Below are positions 7,446 through 16,108 of a DNA stretch of 64,000 bases, piece after piece. The position numbers and the translations under genes were made by a program. Positions within the stretch are counted from its first letter, which is position 1; each line of letters begins with the position of its first letter. Source of the DNA: Halalkalicoccus tibetensis (lineage in GTDB: Archaea > Halobacteriota > Halobacteria > Halobacteriales > Halalkalicoccaceae). The stretch is taken from the NCBI RefSeq assembly GCF_037996645.1, contig NZ_JBBMXV010000001.1, forward strand, positions 438,168 to 502,167, written 5' to 3'. The notes under the pieces were generated by a model. That model was not told the origin of the DNA. It did no database searches and worked only from the letters and a program-made list of their open reading frames with translations.

Positions 7446-9212
7446 TCAACGTATCACCATTTCTCCGTCCTCGTTGTATATATACCCTGCCTCGTAGAAG
7501 AGGTCGCGCGCCGTCTCGGCGTCGACCTCCCCGGTCCCGCTCTCGCCGACGAAGCCCGCCTCGTGGCCCGAGTGCCAGTCGTCGCTGGGGCCGGCGGCGG
7601 CGATGGGGCTGAACGCCGGGGTCGCGTCGCCCGCGAACACCTCCGTCCGCAGGTACTCCCTGTCGAACAGCCTCGCGGCCGCGCGCCTGAACCGGGGGTT
7701 CGACAGCGGCGCGTTCCGGGCGTTGAACCCGACGTGGTAGTGTGCGCTCGTCTCGTCGCTGACGAGCTCGACCCCGCTCGTCCCCCGGATCCGGTCGATC
7801 TCGGTCGGGGGCAACGCGGCGGCGCTGGCGTCGATCTGTCCCGCCCCGACCGCCTCGATGACGTTCGCCGGCGACGGCGAGTAGTCGAAGACCAGCCGTT
7901 CGTAGGCGGGCCCGCCCGCGAACGCCTCGAGGGGGCCCTCGGTCAGCCGGGTGAGGAAGTGGTCCTCGTTGCGGACGAGTTCGAGGCGTTCGTCGGTGGT
8001 GACGTCCTCGAACCGGAGGGGGCCTGAGCCGACCGGCTCCATGTTGTCGGCGACCAGCGCCTCGGTGACGCTGTCGAAGTCGAAGCCCGCGATCGATGCG
8101 GGATCGGTCCGCTCCTCCCAGACGTGCATCGGGAGGACCGGGACCGTGAGCGCCCGCAGCCCGACGTCGGGGTGGGCGTCGATCGTCAGATCGAGGGTCC
8201 GTTCGCCGATCACCTCGACCGCATCGACGAGCGTGCTCCGGGAGCGGAAACACGGGGCCGGGACGATCGGGGGGTCCTCGCTGTAGGTGGTGTCCCACAA
8301 CAGACGGTAGGTGAAGGCGACGTCCGCGGCGGTGAGCGCCTCGCCGTCGTGCCACGCGAGGTCCTCGCGCAGCCGGATCCGCAGGCGGTCCTCGTCCCAC
8401 GACCAGTCGGCCGCGAGCCAGGGGACGATCCCGCCGTCGACGTGGCGACCGAGCGGATCGTAGAGCAGCCCCGTGACGATCCAGCGCCGGCGGTACTCGA
8501 CGGCGAGCGGGTTCAGGTTGTTCGTGATCCGTCCGTCGCTGATCCCGAGCTGGAGCGTGTTCTCGGCCCGGTCGTCCCGTGCGCGCCCGTCGACCTCCTC
8601 GAGGTCGAGAAGGCCGAGCGGCGATTCGAGCGAGCGATCGCCCCACCCCCTGTATCGGTCCGTCCGGAGCGCCCTGGGCTCCTCGGGGTAGGCAACGACC
8701 GAGAAGGGGGCCTCCTCGCGGAGGCCCTCGACGAGGCTCGAAAGGGCACCCTCCCGGGTTCCGTCGCTCGTCTCGCGTTGGGTTTCGAGGGGCTCGTCCA
8801 CGCCGGGGACGTTCACGTAGCCGAAGGGGTTCTGCCAGCCGGCTTCCTCGCTGAACTGCGAGTGCAACAGCCCGTAGAGGTAGTCGGGGTCGGCGTAGCC
8901 GGGGTGCTGTCCGATGTAGATGTCGAAGTCGTGGTTGAGGAGGACGTCGCGCCAGAGCTGCTCGGTCGTCACCGGCTGGAGGCCGACGTCGATCCCGGCC
9001 GTCTCCAGGTTCTCCGCGAGGTGGCGCGCGATCCGTACGGGAACGGAGTCCTCGTCGTTGGGAACTGTCGTGATCGAGAGAGAGACCTGTTCGGGCGTCT
9101 CGCGGTCGACGGAGGCCTGAAACCGGTTCAGACAGCCGGCGCTCGACGCGAGTACGCCGGCTGTGGCTGCGAGAAACGCTCGCCGATCGGTCGGTCCCCT
9201 CCGTACGGTCAC
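7446..9212 (-). CDS. ABC transporter family-5 solute-binding lipoprotein (peptide type)
   Basis: A 588-residue exported protein. The N-terminus has a Tat motif (DRRAFLAATAGVL) followed by a lipobox ending SSAGC, so it is a membrane-anchored lipoprotein outside the cell. The body matches the family that binds oligopeptides, dipeptides or nickel: ITNNLNPLAVEYRRRWIVTG, the strand YDPLGRHVDGGIVPWLAADW, LRIRLREDLAWHDGEALTAA and DVAFTYRLLW are typical. No permease or ATPase genes are nearby, so it is an orphan binding protein. Downstream, 7 bp away, is a PAP2 phosphatase instead. Confidence 0.9.
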   Translation of the reverse strand: MTVRRGPTDRRAFLAATAGVLASSAGCLNRFQASVDRETPEQVSLSITTVPNDEDSVPVRIARHLAENLETAGIDVGLQPVTTEQLWRDVLLNHDFDIYIGQHPGYADPDYLYGLLHSQFSEEAGWQNPFGYVNVPGVDEPLETQRETSDGTREGALSSLVEGLREEAPFSVVAYPEEPRALRTDRYRGWGDRSLESPLGLLDLEEVDGRARDDRAENTLQLGISDGRITNNLNPLAVEYRRRWIVTGLLYDPLGRHVDGGIVPWLAADWSWDEDRLRIRLREDLAWHDGEALTAADVAFTYRLLWDTTYSEDPPIVPAPCFRSRSTLVDAVEVIGERTLDLTIDAHPDVGLRALTVPVLPMHVWEERTDPASIAGFDFDSVTEALVADNMEPVGSGPLRFEDVTTDERLELVRNEDHFLTRLTEGPLEAFAGGPAYERLVFDYSPSPANVIEAVGAGQIDASAAALPPTEIDRIRGTSGVELVSDETSAHYHVGFNARNAPLSNPRFRRAAARLFDREYLRTEVFAGDATPAFSPIAAAGPSDDWHSGHEAGFVGESGTGEVDAETARDLFYEAGYIYNEDGEMVIR

Positions 9213-9262
9213 TGTGGGGGCGATACGAGACCCGCGAGTATCAACGTTCCGTCAGTGGACGG

Positions 9263-9580
9263 CTACGCGCTCATCGAGGGGGCGTGGATCACGTCGTAGT
9301 CGGCGTCGTCGTCGACCGAGATGACGGCCCACTCGTAGTCGGGGCCGAGATCGGAGAGGCGACGGACGAGCGACTCCGCCGTCTCGCGATAGGTGACGAA
9401 ACAGCGAAGCGAGCCGGAGTCGGGGATCGCTCCCTCCTCCTCGTCCGCGGTTGCGGTCACATGCACGACCTTCCACTCGCGCTCGGCGCGGAACTCGGTG
9501 CCGTCACCCGAGAGGGTGTAGCCGAGTTCACTGAAGATCGACCGGGCCTGCTCGACGGGTGGTATGCTAACAGGTCCCAT
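9263..9580 (-). CDS. Conserved haloarchaeal small soluble protein, 105 aa
   Basis: A 105-residue acidic protein with alternating strands and helices: VEQARSIFSELGYTLSGDG, then WKVVHVTATA, a turn, LRCFVTYRETAESLVRRLSD and YEWAVISVDDDADYDVIHAP. It resembles a family of uncharacterised haloarchaeal proteins (possibly DUF7116, from memory). There are no membrane spans, Cys motifs or catalytic signatures. A TATA box at 9607-9614 lies about 30 bp upstream of the ATG, so it has its own leaderless transcript. Confidence 0.8.
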   Translation of the reverse strand: MGPVSIPPVEQARSIFSELGYTLSGDGTEFRAEREWKVVHVTATADEEEGAIPDSGSLRCFVTYRETAESLVRRLSDLGPDYEWAVISVDDDADYDVIHAPSMSA

Positions 9581-9606
9581 CCACTAGTCACTACACCGTC
9601 CCGGTT

Positions 9607-9614
9607 GATAAAGC
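9607..9614 (-). promoter_or_regulatory. TATA box of the gene at 9263-9580
   Basis: The minus strand reads GCTTTATC, centred about 30 bp before the ATG at 9580, which fits the haloarchaeal leaderless arrangement. Confidence 0.6.
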
Positions 9615-9621
9615 TTCACCC

Positions 9622-9858
9622 TCATTCGTGGGCCGCGTCCCACTCGGTGGGCTTTCGCTGGTTGGGACAGTCGTTACAGACGATCCGCCCCATCGTGTCC
9701 ATCGCCGTGTTCGCGCCCTCGCAGTTCCCACAGAGGTAGCCCCAGCGCTCCTGGCGATCCCTCGTCCGATAGACGACGTAGAAGGGGCCGTCCGAACCCC
9801 GCTCGGCCTCGTCGCGCGCGACGTACGCCTCCTCCCCGTCGATCGACAGCTGATCCAT
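9622..9858 (-). CDS. Small zinc-ribbon protein (DUF5816-like), 78 aa
   Basis: A 78-residue protein with two CxxC pairs: YLCGNCEGAN and RIVCNDCPNQ, spaced as in a zinc ribbon. Upstream of these is a two-strand unit, FYVVYRTRDRQERWGYL. I chose the ATG at 9858 (MDQLSIDGEE) because it begins the conserved domain; the frame stays open to an ATG at 9981, but those 41 extra residues look unconserved. The role is unknown; small zinc ribbons in haloarchaea often act as protein- or nucleic-acid-binding adaptors. Confidence 0.8.
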   Translation of the reverse strand: MDQLSIDGEEAYVARDEAERGSDGPFYVVYRTRDRQERWGYLCGNCEGANTAMDTMGRIVCNDCPNQRKPTEWDAAHE

Positions 9859-10003
9859 ACCTGCGGTCCGGCCGCCGACGGCTTGAGGGTTGTCCCCGTC
9901 CGGCTGCGGGCGGCATTTCGTCCTGAATCCATCCATCAGTCGGATTGAAATACCGTCTTCTGCTTCGGTTTTAGCTGTCATAGCATACTAATTAATCAGA
10001 TGA

Positions 10004-10013
10004 CAATAATAAG
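10004..10013 (+). promoter_or_regulatory. TATA box of the deacetylase gene at 10036
   Basis: CAATAATAAG centred about 27 bp before the ATG at 10036, within an AT-rich pocket (9980-10015). The pocket may also serve the minus-strand zinc-ribbon gene. Confidence 0.55.
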
Positions 10014-10035
10014 GACGTGTCGATAATCGGGAAGT

Positions 10036-11115
10036 ATGAACGGAGCATCACCGTCGCGGCGCCAGTTCCTTGGAGGGGGCGCGGTCGCCGTCGTCGGGCT
10101 GGCCGGCTGTCTCGGCAGGCTGGACGGGACGGCGGACGAGGAGGACGATGACAGAGCTACCGACGGGACTGACGCCGGCGACGGGAAGGAACCCGAGGTC
10201 CGCGACGACGAAGCGGAGGAGGAGGAGGAACCCCCCGATCCCCCGGAGGGCGGTGCGGTCGTCTTCGTCTACGACGACGGCCCGATGGAGGACTATACCC
10301 AGGCACTGCCGGCTCATCGGGCGTTCGACGCGCCCGCGACGACCGGCATCGTCAGCGAGTGGATCGGCCGCGAGGACTTCCAGAACAGCGGCTGCATGGA
10401 CGTCGAACACCTCGAGGAGCTCGTCGACGCGGGCTGGGAGATCTGCTCGCACACGACCGAGCACACCGCAGTGGGGACGTTGCCCCTCGTCGAGGACGCG
10501 GCCCCGAGCGACGAACGGATCTACCCCGAGGAGATCCGCCACGGCTACCACCGCGGCAAGACCCTCGAGATCACCGACGGCGAGCGGACACTCCACAGGA
10601 CCGTCGCCGACTACGGAAGCGACGGAACCGGACGCTACATCGACCTCGACGAGCCGCTCGGCGAGGCGTGTGCCGCCGGCGACACGATCGTCCGCTATCC
10701 CGAGGAGCAGGTCGAGGAGGCGCTCGGGAAGTCCAAACGCGACCTGGAGGCGCTCGGCTTCGAGATCGATACCTTTCTCGCGCCCTACGACAACTTCGAC
10801 GACTACTCGCGCGGGTTCGCCACGGAGCATTACGACGGGATCGCCAACGCCGACCACGGCTCGCGGATCAACCCCCGGGAGGGGTTCGACCCCTTCCACA
10901 CCAAACGCGACTACTTCATCGAGTTCACGAGCCCCGACAGCGTGCGGGCCGACCTCGACGAGATCGGCGACCGGGGCGCGCTGGGCGTGATCGGCGCCCA
11001 CACGTTCAAGGAGGAGGTCACCGAGGAGCGGATCCACGAGACCCTCGGATGGGTCGACGAGCGCGGGATCGAGGTGCTGACGCTGCGCGAGGCGATCGAG
11101 CGCTACGCCCGGTAG
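10036..11115 (+). CDS. Polysaccharide deacetylase (NodB fold), Tat lipoprotein
   Basis: A 359-residue secreted lipoprotein: SRRQFLGGGAVAVVGLAGC gives a Tat signal and lipobox Cys at about residue 25. A highly acidic linker (30-70) follows. The catalytic domain shows the metal-binding motif 1 as VFVYDDGPMED (Asp80, Asp81) and motif 2 as CSHTTEHT (His139, His143). These are the ligands expected in active carbohydrate esterase family 4 enzymes, which remove acetyl groups from N-acetylated polysaccharides. It acts outside the cell, perhaps on surface or environmental glycans. Compare the degenerate relative at 62261-63571. Confidence 0.88.
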   Translation: MNGASPSRRQFLGGGAVAVVGLAGCLGRLDGTADEEDDDRATDGTDAGDGKEPEVRDDEAEEEEEPPDPPEGGAVVFVYDDGPMEDYTQALPAHRAFDAPATTGIVSEWIGREDFQNSGCMDVEHLEELVDAGWEICSHTTEHTAVGTLPLVEDAAPSDERIYPEEIRHGYHRGKTLEITDGERTLHRTVADYGSDGTGRYIDLDEPLGEACAAGDTIVRYPEEQVEEALGKSKRDLEALGFEIDTFLAPYDNFDDYSRGFATEHYDGIANADHGSRINPREGFDPFHTKRDYFIEFTSPDSVRADLDEIGDRGALGVIGAHTFKEEVTEERIHETLGWVDERGIEVLTLREAIERYAR

Positions 11116-11162
11116 CGCCGCGACCGCAGCGGTTATGCGGGCGGCCTCGGTAGGGTCGTCGA

Positions 11163-12524
11163 ATGGGTCCCCGGCTGCTGCAGTACTCCGACGTCGAGAA
11201 CGCCTACGACGACCCCGAGCGGATCGGCCGGCTCGCGGGCCTGATCGGGGCGCTGCGCGACGAGGACACGATCGTCGTCGGGACCGGCGACAACACCGCG
11301 CCGGGGGTGCTCTCGCTCGTCATGGAGGGTCGCCAGGCCCTCGATTTCTTCGAGCGGGTCGAGCCCGACCTCGGGACGTTCGGCAACCACGACTTCGATC
11401 ACGGCTACGGGGCGACCCGCGAGGTGCTCCGGGAGTCGCCCCAGACCTGGGTGAGCGCGAACGTCTTTCGCGAGGGCGAGCGCTTCGGACGCGAGGAGGG
11501 GGTCGTCCCCACGGCGGTCGTCGAGCGCGATGGGGTTCGGGTGGGCTTCTTCGGCGTGCTCGACCCGGCGACGCCCTCGATCAATCCGAAGGCGAGCGAC
11601 CTGACCGTCGAGGACCCGATCGAGGCCGCCGAGCGGGCGGTCGCGGCCCTGCGTTCGGAGGGCGTCGATCGCGTGGTCGCGCTCTCGCATCTCGGGGCCG
11701 GCGACGACGCGCTGGCCCGCGCGGTCGACGTCGACGCGATCCTCGGCGGGCACGTCCACTCCGATCGTCTCGAACGGGTCGAGGGGACCCTCTGTACGCG
11801 CCCCGGGGCCAACGGAACGGCGCTGCTCGAGGTCGAGCTCGGCGAGGAAGTGCGGGGAACGCGCCACCACGTCGAGACGGGGCCGTGCGACGAGCGGGTG
11901 GCGGACGCGCTTCGCGAGCGCATGGCCAGGGCGGGACTCGACGAGGTCGTCGGCCGCGTCGAGGAGCCCATCGAGCGCTCCGAGGAGCTCACCGTCAGCG
12001 GGGAGTGTCGGATCGGCAACTGGGTCGCCGACGCCTACCGGTGGGCCGCGGGAACCGACGTCGCGATCCACAACGCCGGCGGGATCCGGTCGGGCCCGCC
12101 GCTCGCGGGCGAGGTGACGCTCGCCGACTGCATCAGCGTGGTCCCGTTCGACGGGCCCGTGACGGTCGGGACGGTGACTGGCCGGGAGCTCCGGCGGCTG
12201 CTCTCGCAGGCGAGCAACGGCGACGCGAGCTTCGGCGAGTCCGACTGGTGGCACGCCCACGTCAGCGGGCTCCGGGCGACCTTCGACGGGACCCGCGTCG
12301 AGTCGGTCCGGGTCGGCGGCGCTCCCCTCGAGCCCGACGCCGAGTACTCGATCGCAGCGAGCCGGTATCTCTTCGAGACCGACCACGAGTTCCCGGCGCT
12401 CACGACGGCCCACCGGGTCGGGACCGTCGAGGTCCAGTACGAGGTACTCGCCGAGTACGCCCGCGAGGAGGGGATAGCGCCGACCATCGACGGGCGCCTC
12501 GGGCGGGCCGAAAGGAAAGGTTGA
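11163..12524 (+). CDS. 5'-nucleotidase / 2',3'-cyclic phosphodiesterase-type metallophosphatase
   Basis: A 453-residue two-domain protein. The N-terminal metallophosphatase has VGTGDNTAPG, FGNHDFDHG (the GNHD metal-ligand motif) and LGGHVHSD (GHxH). The C-terminal substrate domain has IHNAGGIRSG and VVPFDGPVTVGTV, typical of UshA-like nucleotidases. The first metal motif reads YSDVEN rather than the usual D-x-H, an oddity known to me for this archaeal branch. There is no signal peptide, so unlike UshA it is probably cytoplasmic and may recycle nucleotides. It starts 47 bp after the deacetylase gene. Confidence 0.88.
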   Translation: MGPRLLQYSDVENAYDDPERIGRLAGLIGALRDEDTIVVGTGDNTAPGVLSLVMEGRQALDFFERVEPDLGTFGNHDFDHGYGATREVLRESPQTWVSANVFREGERFGREEGVVPTAVVERDGVRVGFFGVLDPATPSINPKASDLTVEDPIEAAERAVAALRSEGVDRVVALSHLGAGDDALARAVDVDAILGGHVHSDRLERVEGTLCTRPGANGTALLEVELGEEVRGTRHHVETGPCDERVADALRERMARAGLDEVVGRVEEPIERSEELTVSGECRIGNWVADAYRWAAGTDVAIHNAGGIRSGPPLAGEVTLADCISVVPFDGPVTVGTVTGRELRRLLSQASNGDASFGESDWWHAHVSGLRATFDGTRVESVRVGGAPLEPDAEYSIAASRYLFETDHEFPALTTAHRVGTVEVQYEVLAEYAREEGIAPTIDGRLGRAERKG

Positions 12525-12551
12525 CACCGGTCGGTACACCTACTCCCACCC

Positions 12552-12953
12552 GTGACTCGCGTCGTCGTCCCCGTTCGATACCCCCTCTCGAACCGCTCGA
12601 AGCGCACCGTCGAGCGGGCGCTCGAGGTCGCCGACGAGGACGACGCTGCCCTGACCGTCCTGCACGTCAACCTCTATCAGAACGGCCACCCGATCACGCG
12701 CGCGGAACTCAAACGCGAGGTCGAAGGCGCGTTCGGACGCCTCAGACGCGTGCGGTACGTCGTCCGATCGGGGTTCCTCGTCGAGGAGACCATCCTCGAC
12801 GAGATCGCCGCCGAGGACGCGGACGTCGTCGTCATCGGCCACAGACAGGCCTCCCGGTGGAAGCGCCTGATCGGACGGCTCACCCGGGATCCGGACATCG
12901 AGACGTTCCTCAAGACCCGCCTCGAGTGTACCGTCATCACGGTCGGCGGCTGA
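12552..12953 (+). CDS. UspA-family universal stress protein
   Basis: A 133-residue single-domain protein starting at GTG 12552. Typical features are TRVVVPVRYPLSNRSKRTVE at the start, the strand ALTVLHVNLYQNG, and the C-terminal DVVVIGHRQASRWKRLI and TVITVGG. The ATP-binding G-2xG-9xG-S/T motif is poorly conserved (GHRQAS), so nucleotide binding is uncertain. It follows the nucleotidase gene by 27 bp and overlaps the convergent MscS gene by 17 bp at the 3' ends. Confidence 0.85.
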   Translation: MTRVVVPVRYPLSNRSKRTVERALEVADEDDAALTVLHVNLYQNGHPITRAELKREVEGAFGRLRRVRYVVRSGFLVEETILDEIAAEDADVVVIGHRQASRWKRLIGRLTRDPDIETFLKTRLECTVITVGG

Positions 12954-13881
12954 CGTCGGGGTCCGCGTCGTCGTCCGTCGATCCCGTCGTCCCGCCCGTC
13001 TCCCCTTCCACGTCGTCGAAGACGACGTGCGTGTGGGGGTAGGGGATGTCGACGTCGGCGTCGGCGAGCTCCTCCCAGATCCGGCTCTGGATCTCCGAGC
13101 GAACCGCCGGGGCGTAGTAGGGCGACCTGACCCAGTACCGGAGCCTGAGTGCCACCCCGTTATCGCCGTACTCGACGATGTTACAGGTCGGCCGGGCGGG
13201 ATACCGGGCGCTGCCCACGCGGATGGTCGGGCCGCCGCCGATGACGCCGTCGGTCCCCCGGGCGGCCCGGACGATCAGCCGGCGGGCCTCCGCGAGGTCG
13301 CCCTCGTAGGTGACGGTCATGTCGAGGGCCAGTCGGGTACGCTCGTCCTCGGCGGAGTAGTTGATCACGTCCCGCTCGCGGATGGTGGCGTTCGGGATCA
13401 CGAGCACGGAGTTGTCCTCCGTGAGCACCTTCGTATACCGGAGCGTGATGTCCTCGATGAACCCCCGCTGTTCGGTGTCGACGATCTCGATCATGTCGCC
13501 GATCTCGTAGGGCTGGTCGGCGAGCACGAACAGCCCGCCGACGTAGTTGCCGATCACCGGCGCGAGGACGACGCCGATCACCGCCGAGATGACCGTGACC
13601 GAGAGGAAGATGTTGCCGATACCCACCCCGAGGATCCCGGCGGCGACGGCGAACGCCATCAGGATGACCGAGATCTTGACGATCCGGAGGATCGTCCGCG
13701 AGAGGCTCTGGCGCTCGAATCGCTGTGCGACCGGCCGGCCGAGCATCCTGACGACGAGCCCCGAGACGTACCAGCCGACGACGATCACGGCGGTCGCGAG
13801 CAACAGCCGTCCCGTGGCCGAGTTCCCCAGCCACTGGAGGGAGTTCTCGACCGTCTCGACGATCGTCTGCCCGACCTGCAT
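12937..13881 (-). CDS. Small-conductance mechanosensitive channel (MscS family)
   Basis: A 314-residue membrane protein with three spans in the first 120 residues. The pore-lining helix and upper beta domain are seen in VIGNYVGGLFVLADQPYEIG, DMIEIVDTEQRGFIEDITLR and LVIPNATIRERDVINYS, the family core. MscS channels open under membrane tension and release solutes during osmotic downshock. I prefer the ATG at 13881 (MQVGQTIVE) over 13896, because a TATA-like CCCTTTGATC lies at about 13903-13912 and would give a near-leaderless mRNA at 13881. Confidence 0.93.
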   Translation of the reverse strand: MQVGQTIVETVENSLQWLGNSATGRLLLATAVIVVGWYVSGLVVRMLGRPVAQRFERQSLSRTILRIVKISVILMAFAVAAGILGVGIGNIFLSVTVISAVIGVVLAPVIGNYVGGLFVLADQPYEIGDMIEIVDTEQRGFIEDITLRYTKVLTEDNSVLVIPNATIRERDVINYSAEDERTRLALDMTVTYEGDLAEARRLIVRAARGTDGVIGGGPTIRVGSARYPARPTCNIVEYGDNGVALRLRYWVRSPYYAPAVRSEIQSRIWEELADADVDIPYPHTHVVFDDVEGETGGTTGSTDDDADPDVSRRP

Positions 13882-13976
13882 TACGTGTAGTTGCACGAGG
13901 CGTGATCAAAGGGCTGTCGTCTGACACGGGTCCGACGCCACCAACGGCTAAGGGCGCGTCCCCCGTAGCCCCGACC

Positions 13977-14720
13977 ATGGCCGCCGACCACACCGACACC
14001 TCGTTTCACGTCACTCACGAGACCGGCGAGACCGGCGATACGCTCCTGGTGGGGCTCTCGCAGTTCGGCCTCGCGGGGCTGACGGCCGTCGACTACCTGA
14101 CCACGCAGCTCGACCTCGAGGAGACCGGTCACATCACCGCGGAAGCGCTCCCCTCGATCACGCCGTTTACCAACGGGGTGCCCCGGCATCACACCCGGCT
14201 GTACTCGCGCGCGGACCTCGATATCACCGTGCTGGTCGGCGAGCTGTTCGTTCCGGTGGGGGCCGCCGACCCGTTCAGCCGGGCGATCCTCGAGTGGGCC
14301 GAGGGGAACGCGGTCGACGAGATCGCCGTCCTCGCGGGGATCCCGATGGCCCACGGCCCCGCGGACCACCGCACCTTCTACGTTGCGACCGAGGACTACC
14401 GCGAGGCGCGCCTCGACGGGGCCGACGTCGACCCGATGGGGATGGGCTTTCTCGACGGCGTCAACGCCAGCCTCGTCGAGCGCGGGCTCGACACCGACCT
14501 CGGCGTCGGGGTGTTCGTCACGCCGGCTCACGGCCAGACGCCGGACGCGGAGGCCGCGTTGCGCCTGCTCTCGACGATCCGGCGGGTCCACGACCTCGAG
14601 TTCGACACCGGCCCCCTCGAGCAGTTCGCGAGCGAGGTCCGCCAGCACTACGCCCAGCTCTCCGAACGCCTCGAGGCCGCCGAGGCCCACGAGCGCCCCG
14701 ACGACCGGATGTTCATGTAA
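13977..14720 (+). CDS. Proteasome assembly chaperone-like (PAC2 family) protein
   Basis: A 247-residue protein with the PAC2 pattern: [20 protein letters not shown] near the start, [40 protein letters not shown] and ITVL. Archaeal members resemble assembly chaperones of the 20S proteasome and carry the same PNP-like fold, but few have been tested. The ATG at 13977 is chosen because the upstream in-frame extension runs through the promoter of the divergent MscS gene. It is followed by trmB after 68 bp. Confidence 0.85.
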   Translation: MAADHTDTSFHVTHETGETGDTLLVGLSQFGLAGLTAVDYLTTQLDLEETGHITAEALPSITPFTNGVPRHHTRLYSRADLDITVLVGELFVPVGAADPFSRAILEWAEGNAVDEIAVLAGIPMAHGPADHRTFYVATEDYREARLDGADVDPMGMGFLDGVNASLVERGLDTDLGVGVFVTPAHGQTPDAEAALRLLSTIRRVHDLEFDTGPLEQFASEVRQHYAQLSERLEAAEAHERPDDRMFM

Positions 14721-14741
14721 CGCGGTTCCGAAACCGGGTGC

Positions 14742-14765
14742 TACTCGGATTCCGATACATAATTC
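14742..14765 (+). promoter_or_regulatory. trmB promoter: TATA box with a partial TrmB-like half site
   Basis: ACATAATTC (14757-14765) lies about 28 bp before the ATG at 14789. Just upstream, TACT-N8-GATA (14742-14757) resembles the published TrmB consensus TACT-N7-8-GAGTA in its first half and spacing only. Autoregulation is therefore a possibility, not a demonstrated feature. Confidence 0.4.
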
Positions 14766-14788
14766 ATCATTGCGGATCTGTGACCCGT

Positions 14789-15841
14789 ATGGTCAGCGAC
14801 GATCTCCGCTCGACGCTCGAAGCCGTCGGCGAGCAGTTCAACCTCGGCGAATACGAGATCGAGGCGTATCTCACGGTCCTCGAACACGGCCAGCTCACCG
14901 CGAGCGAGATCGCGGATCGAACCGACATCCCCCAGCCCCGGGTCTACGACACCGTCCGCAGCCTCTCGGATCGCGGGCTCGTCGAGCTCCGCGAGACCCG
15001 CCCGATGCAGATCATCGCGGTCGACCCCGAGGAGGCGTTCACGCGGGTCCGGGGCTCGCTCGACGAGATGGTCGACGAGCTCGAGGCGCGCTACACCGCC
15101 CCGGCCCGCGAGACGGAGGCGGTCTCGCTAGTGAAATCGCGCTCAACGATCCTCCGGCACCTCACGGAGGTGATCGAGGCCGCCGAGTTCGAGCTGATCC
15201 TCTCGCTCACGCCGGAGCTGCTCGAGCGCTTCGAGGGGACGCTCCGGGAGGTCCACGCCTCGGGGGTCAGCATCGAGCTGCTCGTGACCCCCGCGAGCGG
15301 CGCGCCCTCGCCCGAGGAGTTCGACTACGGCGAGGTCTCGACCGTCGCGAAGGCCCGCCGCGGGATCACCACGCCCGTGCTCGCGGTCGCCGACGGGGAG
15401 TACTCGGTCTACGCCACCCAGGACGCGATCCGCGACGATCGGGACCGCTACGGCGTGATCTTCAACCGTTCGGCGCTCGGCTTCCTGGTCTCGGGCTTCT
15501 TCGGGACCGTGCTCTGGACGACCGCCGAGACGCTCTCGGCGAACGGCGACGGCCGCCCGTTCCCCCGGAAGTACGCCTCGATCCGCCGCTGTGTGAAGGA
15601 CATCCGCGAGCTCGGCGGGGAGTTCTACGCCAGCGTCGACGGCCGCGACGTCGAGACCGGCGAGGCGCGGGTGGTGCGCGGACGGGTCGCGAACGTCGAC
15701 TTCGAGGACACCGAGGAGGTCGCGACGATGACCGTCGAGACCGACGACGGCGAGGTGAGCGTCGGCGGGCGGGTCGCCGCGCTCGAACGGATCGAGGCCC
15801 ACGAGATCCATATCGGACGCGACGGCGTCCCGTCGATGTAG
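14789..15841 (+). CDS. trmB: TrmB-family sugar-responsive transcriptional regulator
   Basis: A 350-residue protein with the length and layout of haloarchaeal TrmB. The N-terminal winged helix is [57 protein letters not shown] central helix follows, then a C-terminal effector domain (about 115-350) with the family strands [16 protein letters not shown] and [16 protein letters not shown]. In Halobacterium, TrmB binds DNA when glucose is low and controls gluconeogenesis, glycolysis-related and cofactor genes. Its presence 5 kb from a sugar importer makes local targets plausible. The ATG at 14789 fits the TATA box at 14757-14765. Confidence 0.9.
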   Translation: MVSDDLRSTLEAVGEQFNLGEYEIEAYLTVLEHGQLTASEIADRTDIPQPRVYDTVRSLSDRGLVELRETRPMQIIAVDPEEAFTRVRGSLDEMVDELEARYTAPARETEAVSLVKSRSTILRHLTEVIEAAEFELILSLTPELLERFEGTLREVHASGVSIELLVTPASGAPSPEEFDYGEVSTVAKARRGITTPVLAVADGEYSVYATQDAIRDDRDRYGVIFNRSALGFLVSGFFGTVLWTTAETLSANGDGRPFPRKYASIRRCVKDIRELGGEFYASVDGRDVETGEARVVRGRVANVDFEDTEEVATMTVETDDGEVSVGGRVAALERIEAHEIHIGRDGVPSM

Positions 15842-15901
15842 GCGCGCCCGTCGTGCAAGGGCCGGATACTTCACCGTCGAGGGTCTCGATACGGGAGAGC
15901 G

Positions 15902-16108
15902 ATGAGTGACGACACGGTTCGCTGGGAGTACGAGACGCTTCGACCCCCGCGGGAGGCCACGAGGAAGGAGGCGAGCGACCCGAAATCGGAGCTGAACGAG
16001 CTGGGCGCCGACGGCTGGGAGCTCGTCGGGACGGTCGAGTACACCGGCGGCGGCACGAAGTACCTGGTGTTCAAACGGCCCAGGGGGAACGGGGACGACG
16101 ACCCATGA
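15902..16108 (+). CDS. DUF4177-like small protein
   Basis: A 68-residue protein with the compact pattern of DUF4177: VRWEYETLRPPREATRKEAS, LNELGADGWELVGTVEYTGG and TKYLVFKRP. The GADGWELV core is characteristic. Function is unknown. Its TGA overlaps the ATG of the next gene by 4 bp (ATGA at 16105-16108), which implies translational coupling with the membrane protein that follows. Confidence 0.85.
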   Translation: MSDDTVRWEYETLRPPREATRKEASDPKSELNELGADGWELVGTVEYTGGGTKYLVFKRPRGNGDDDP

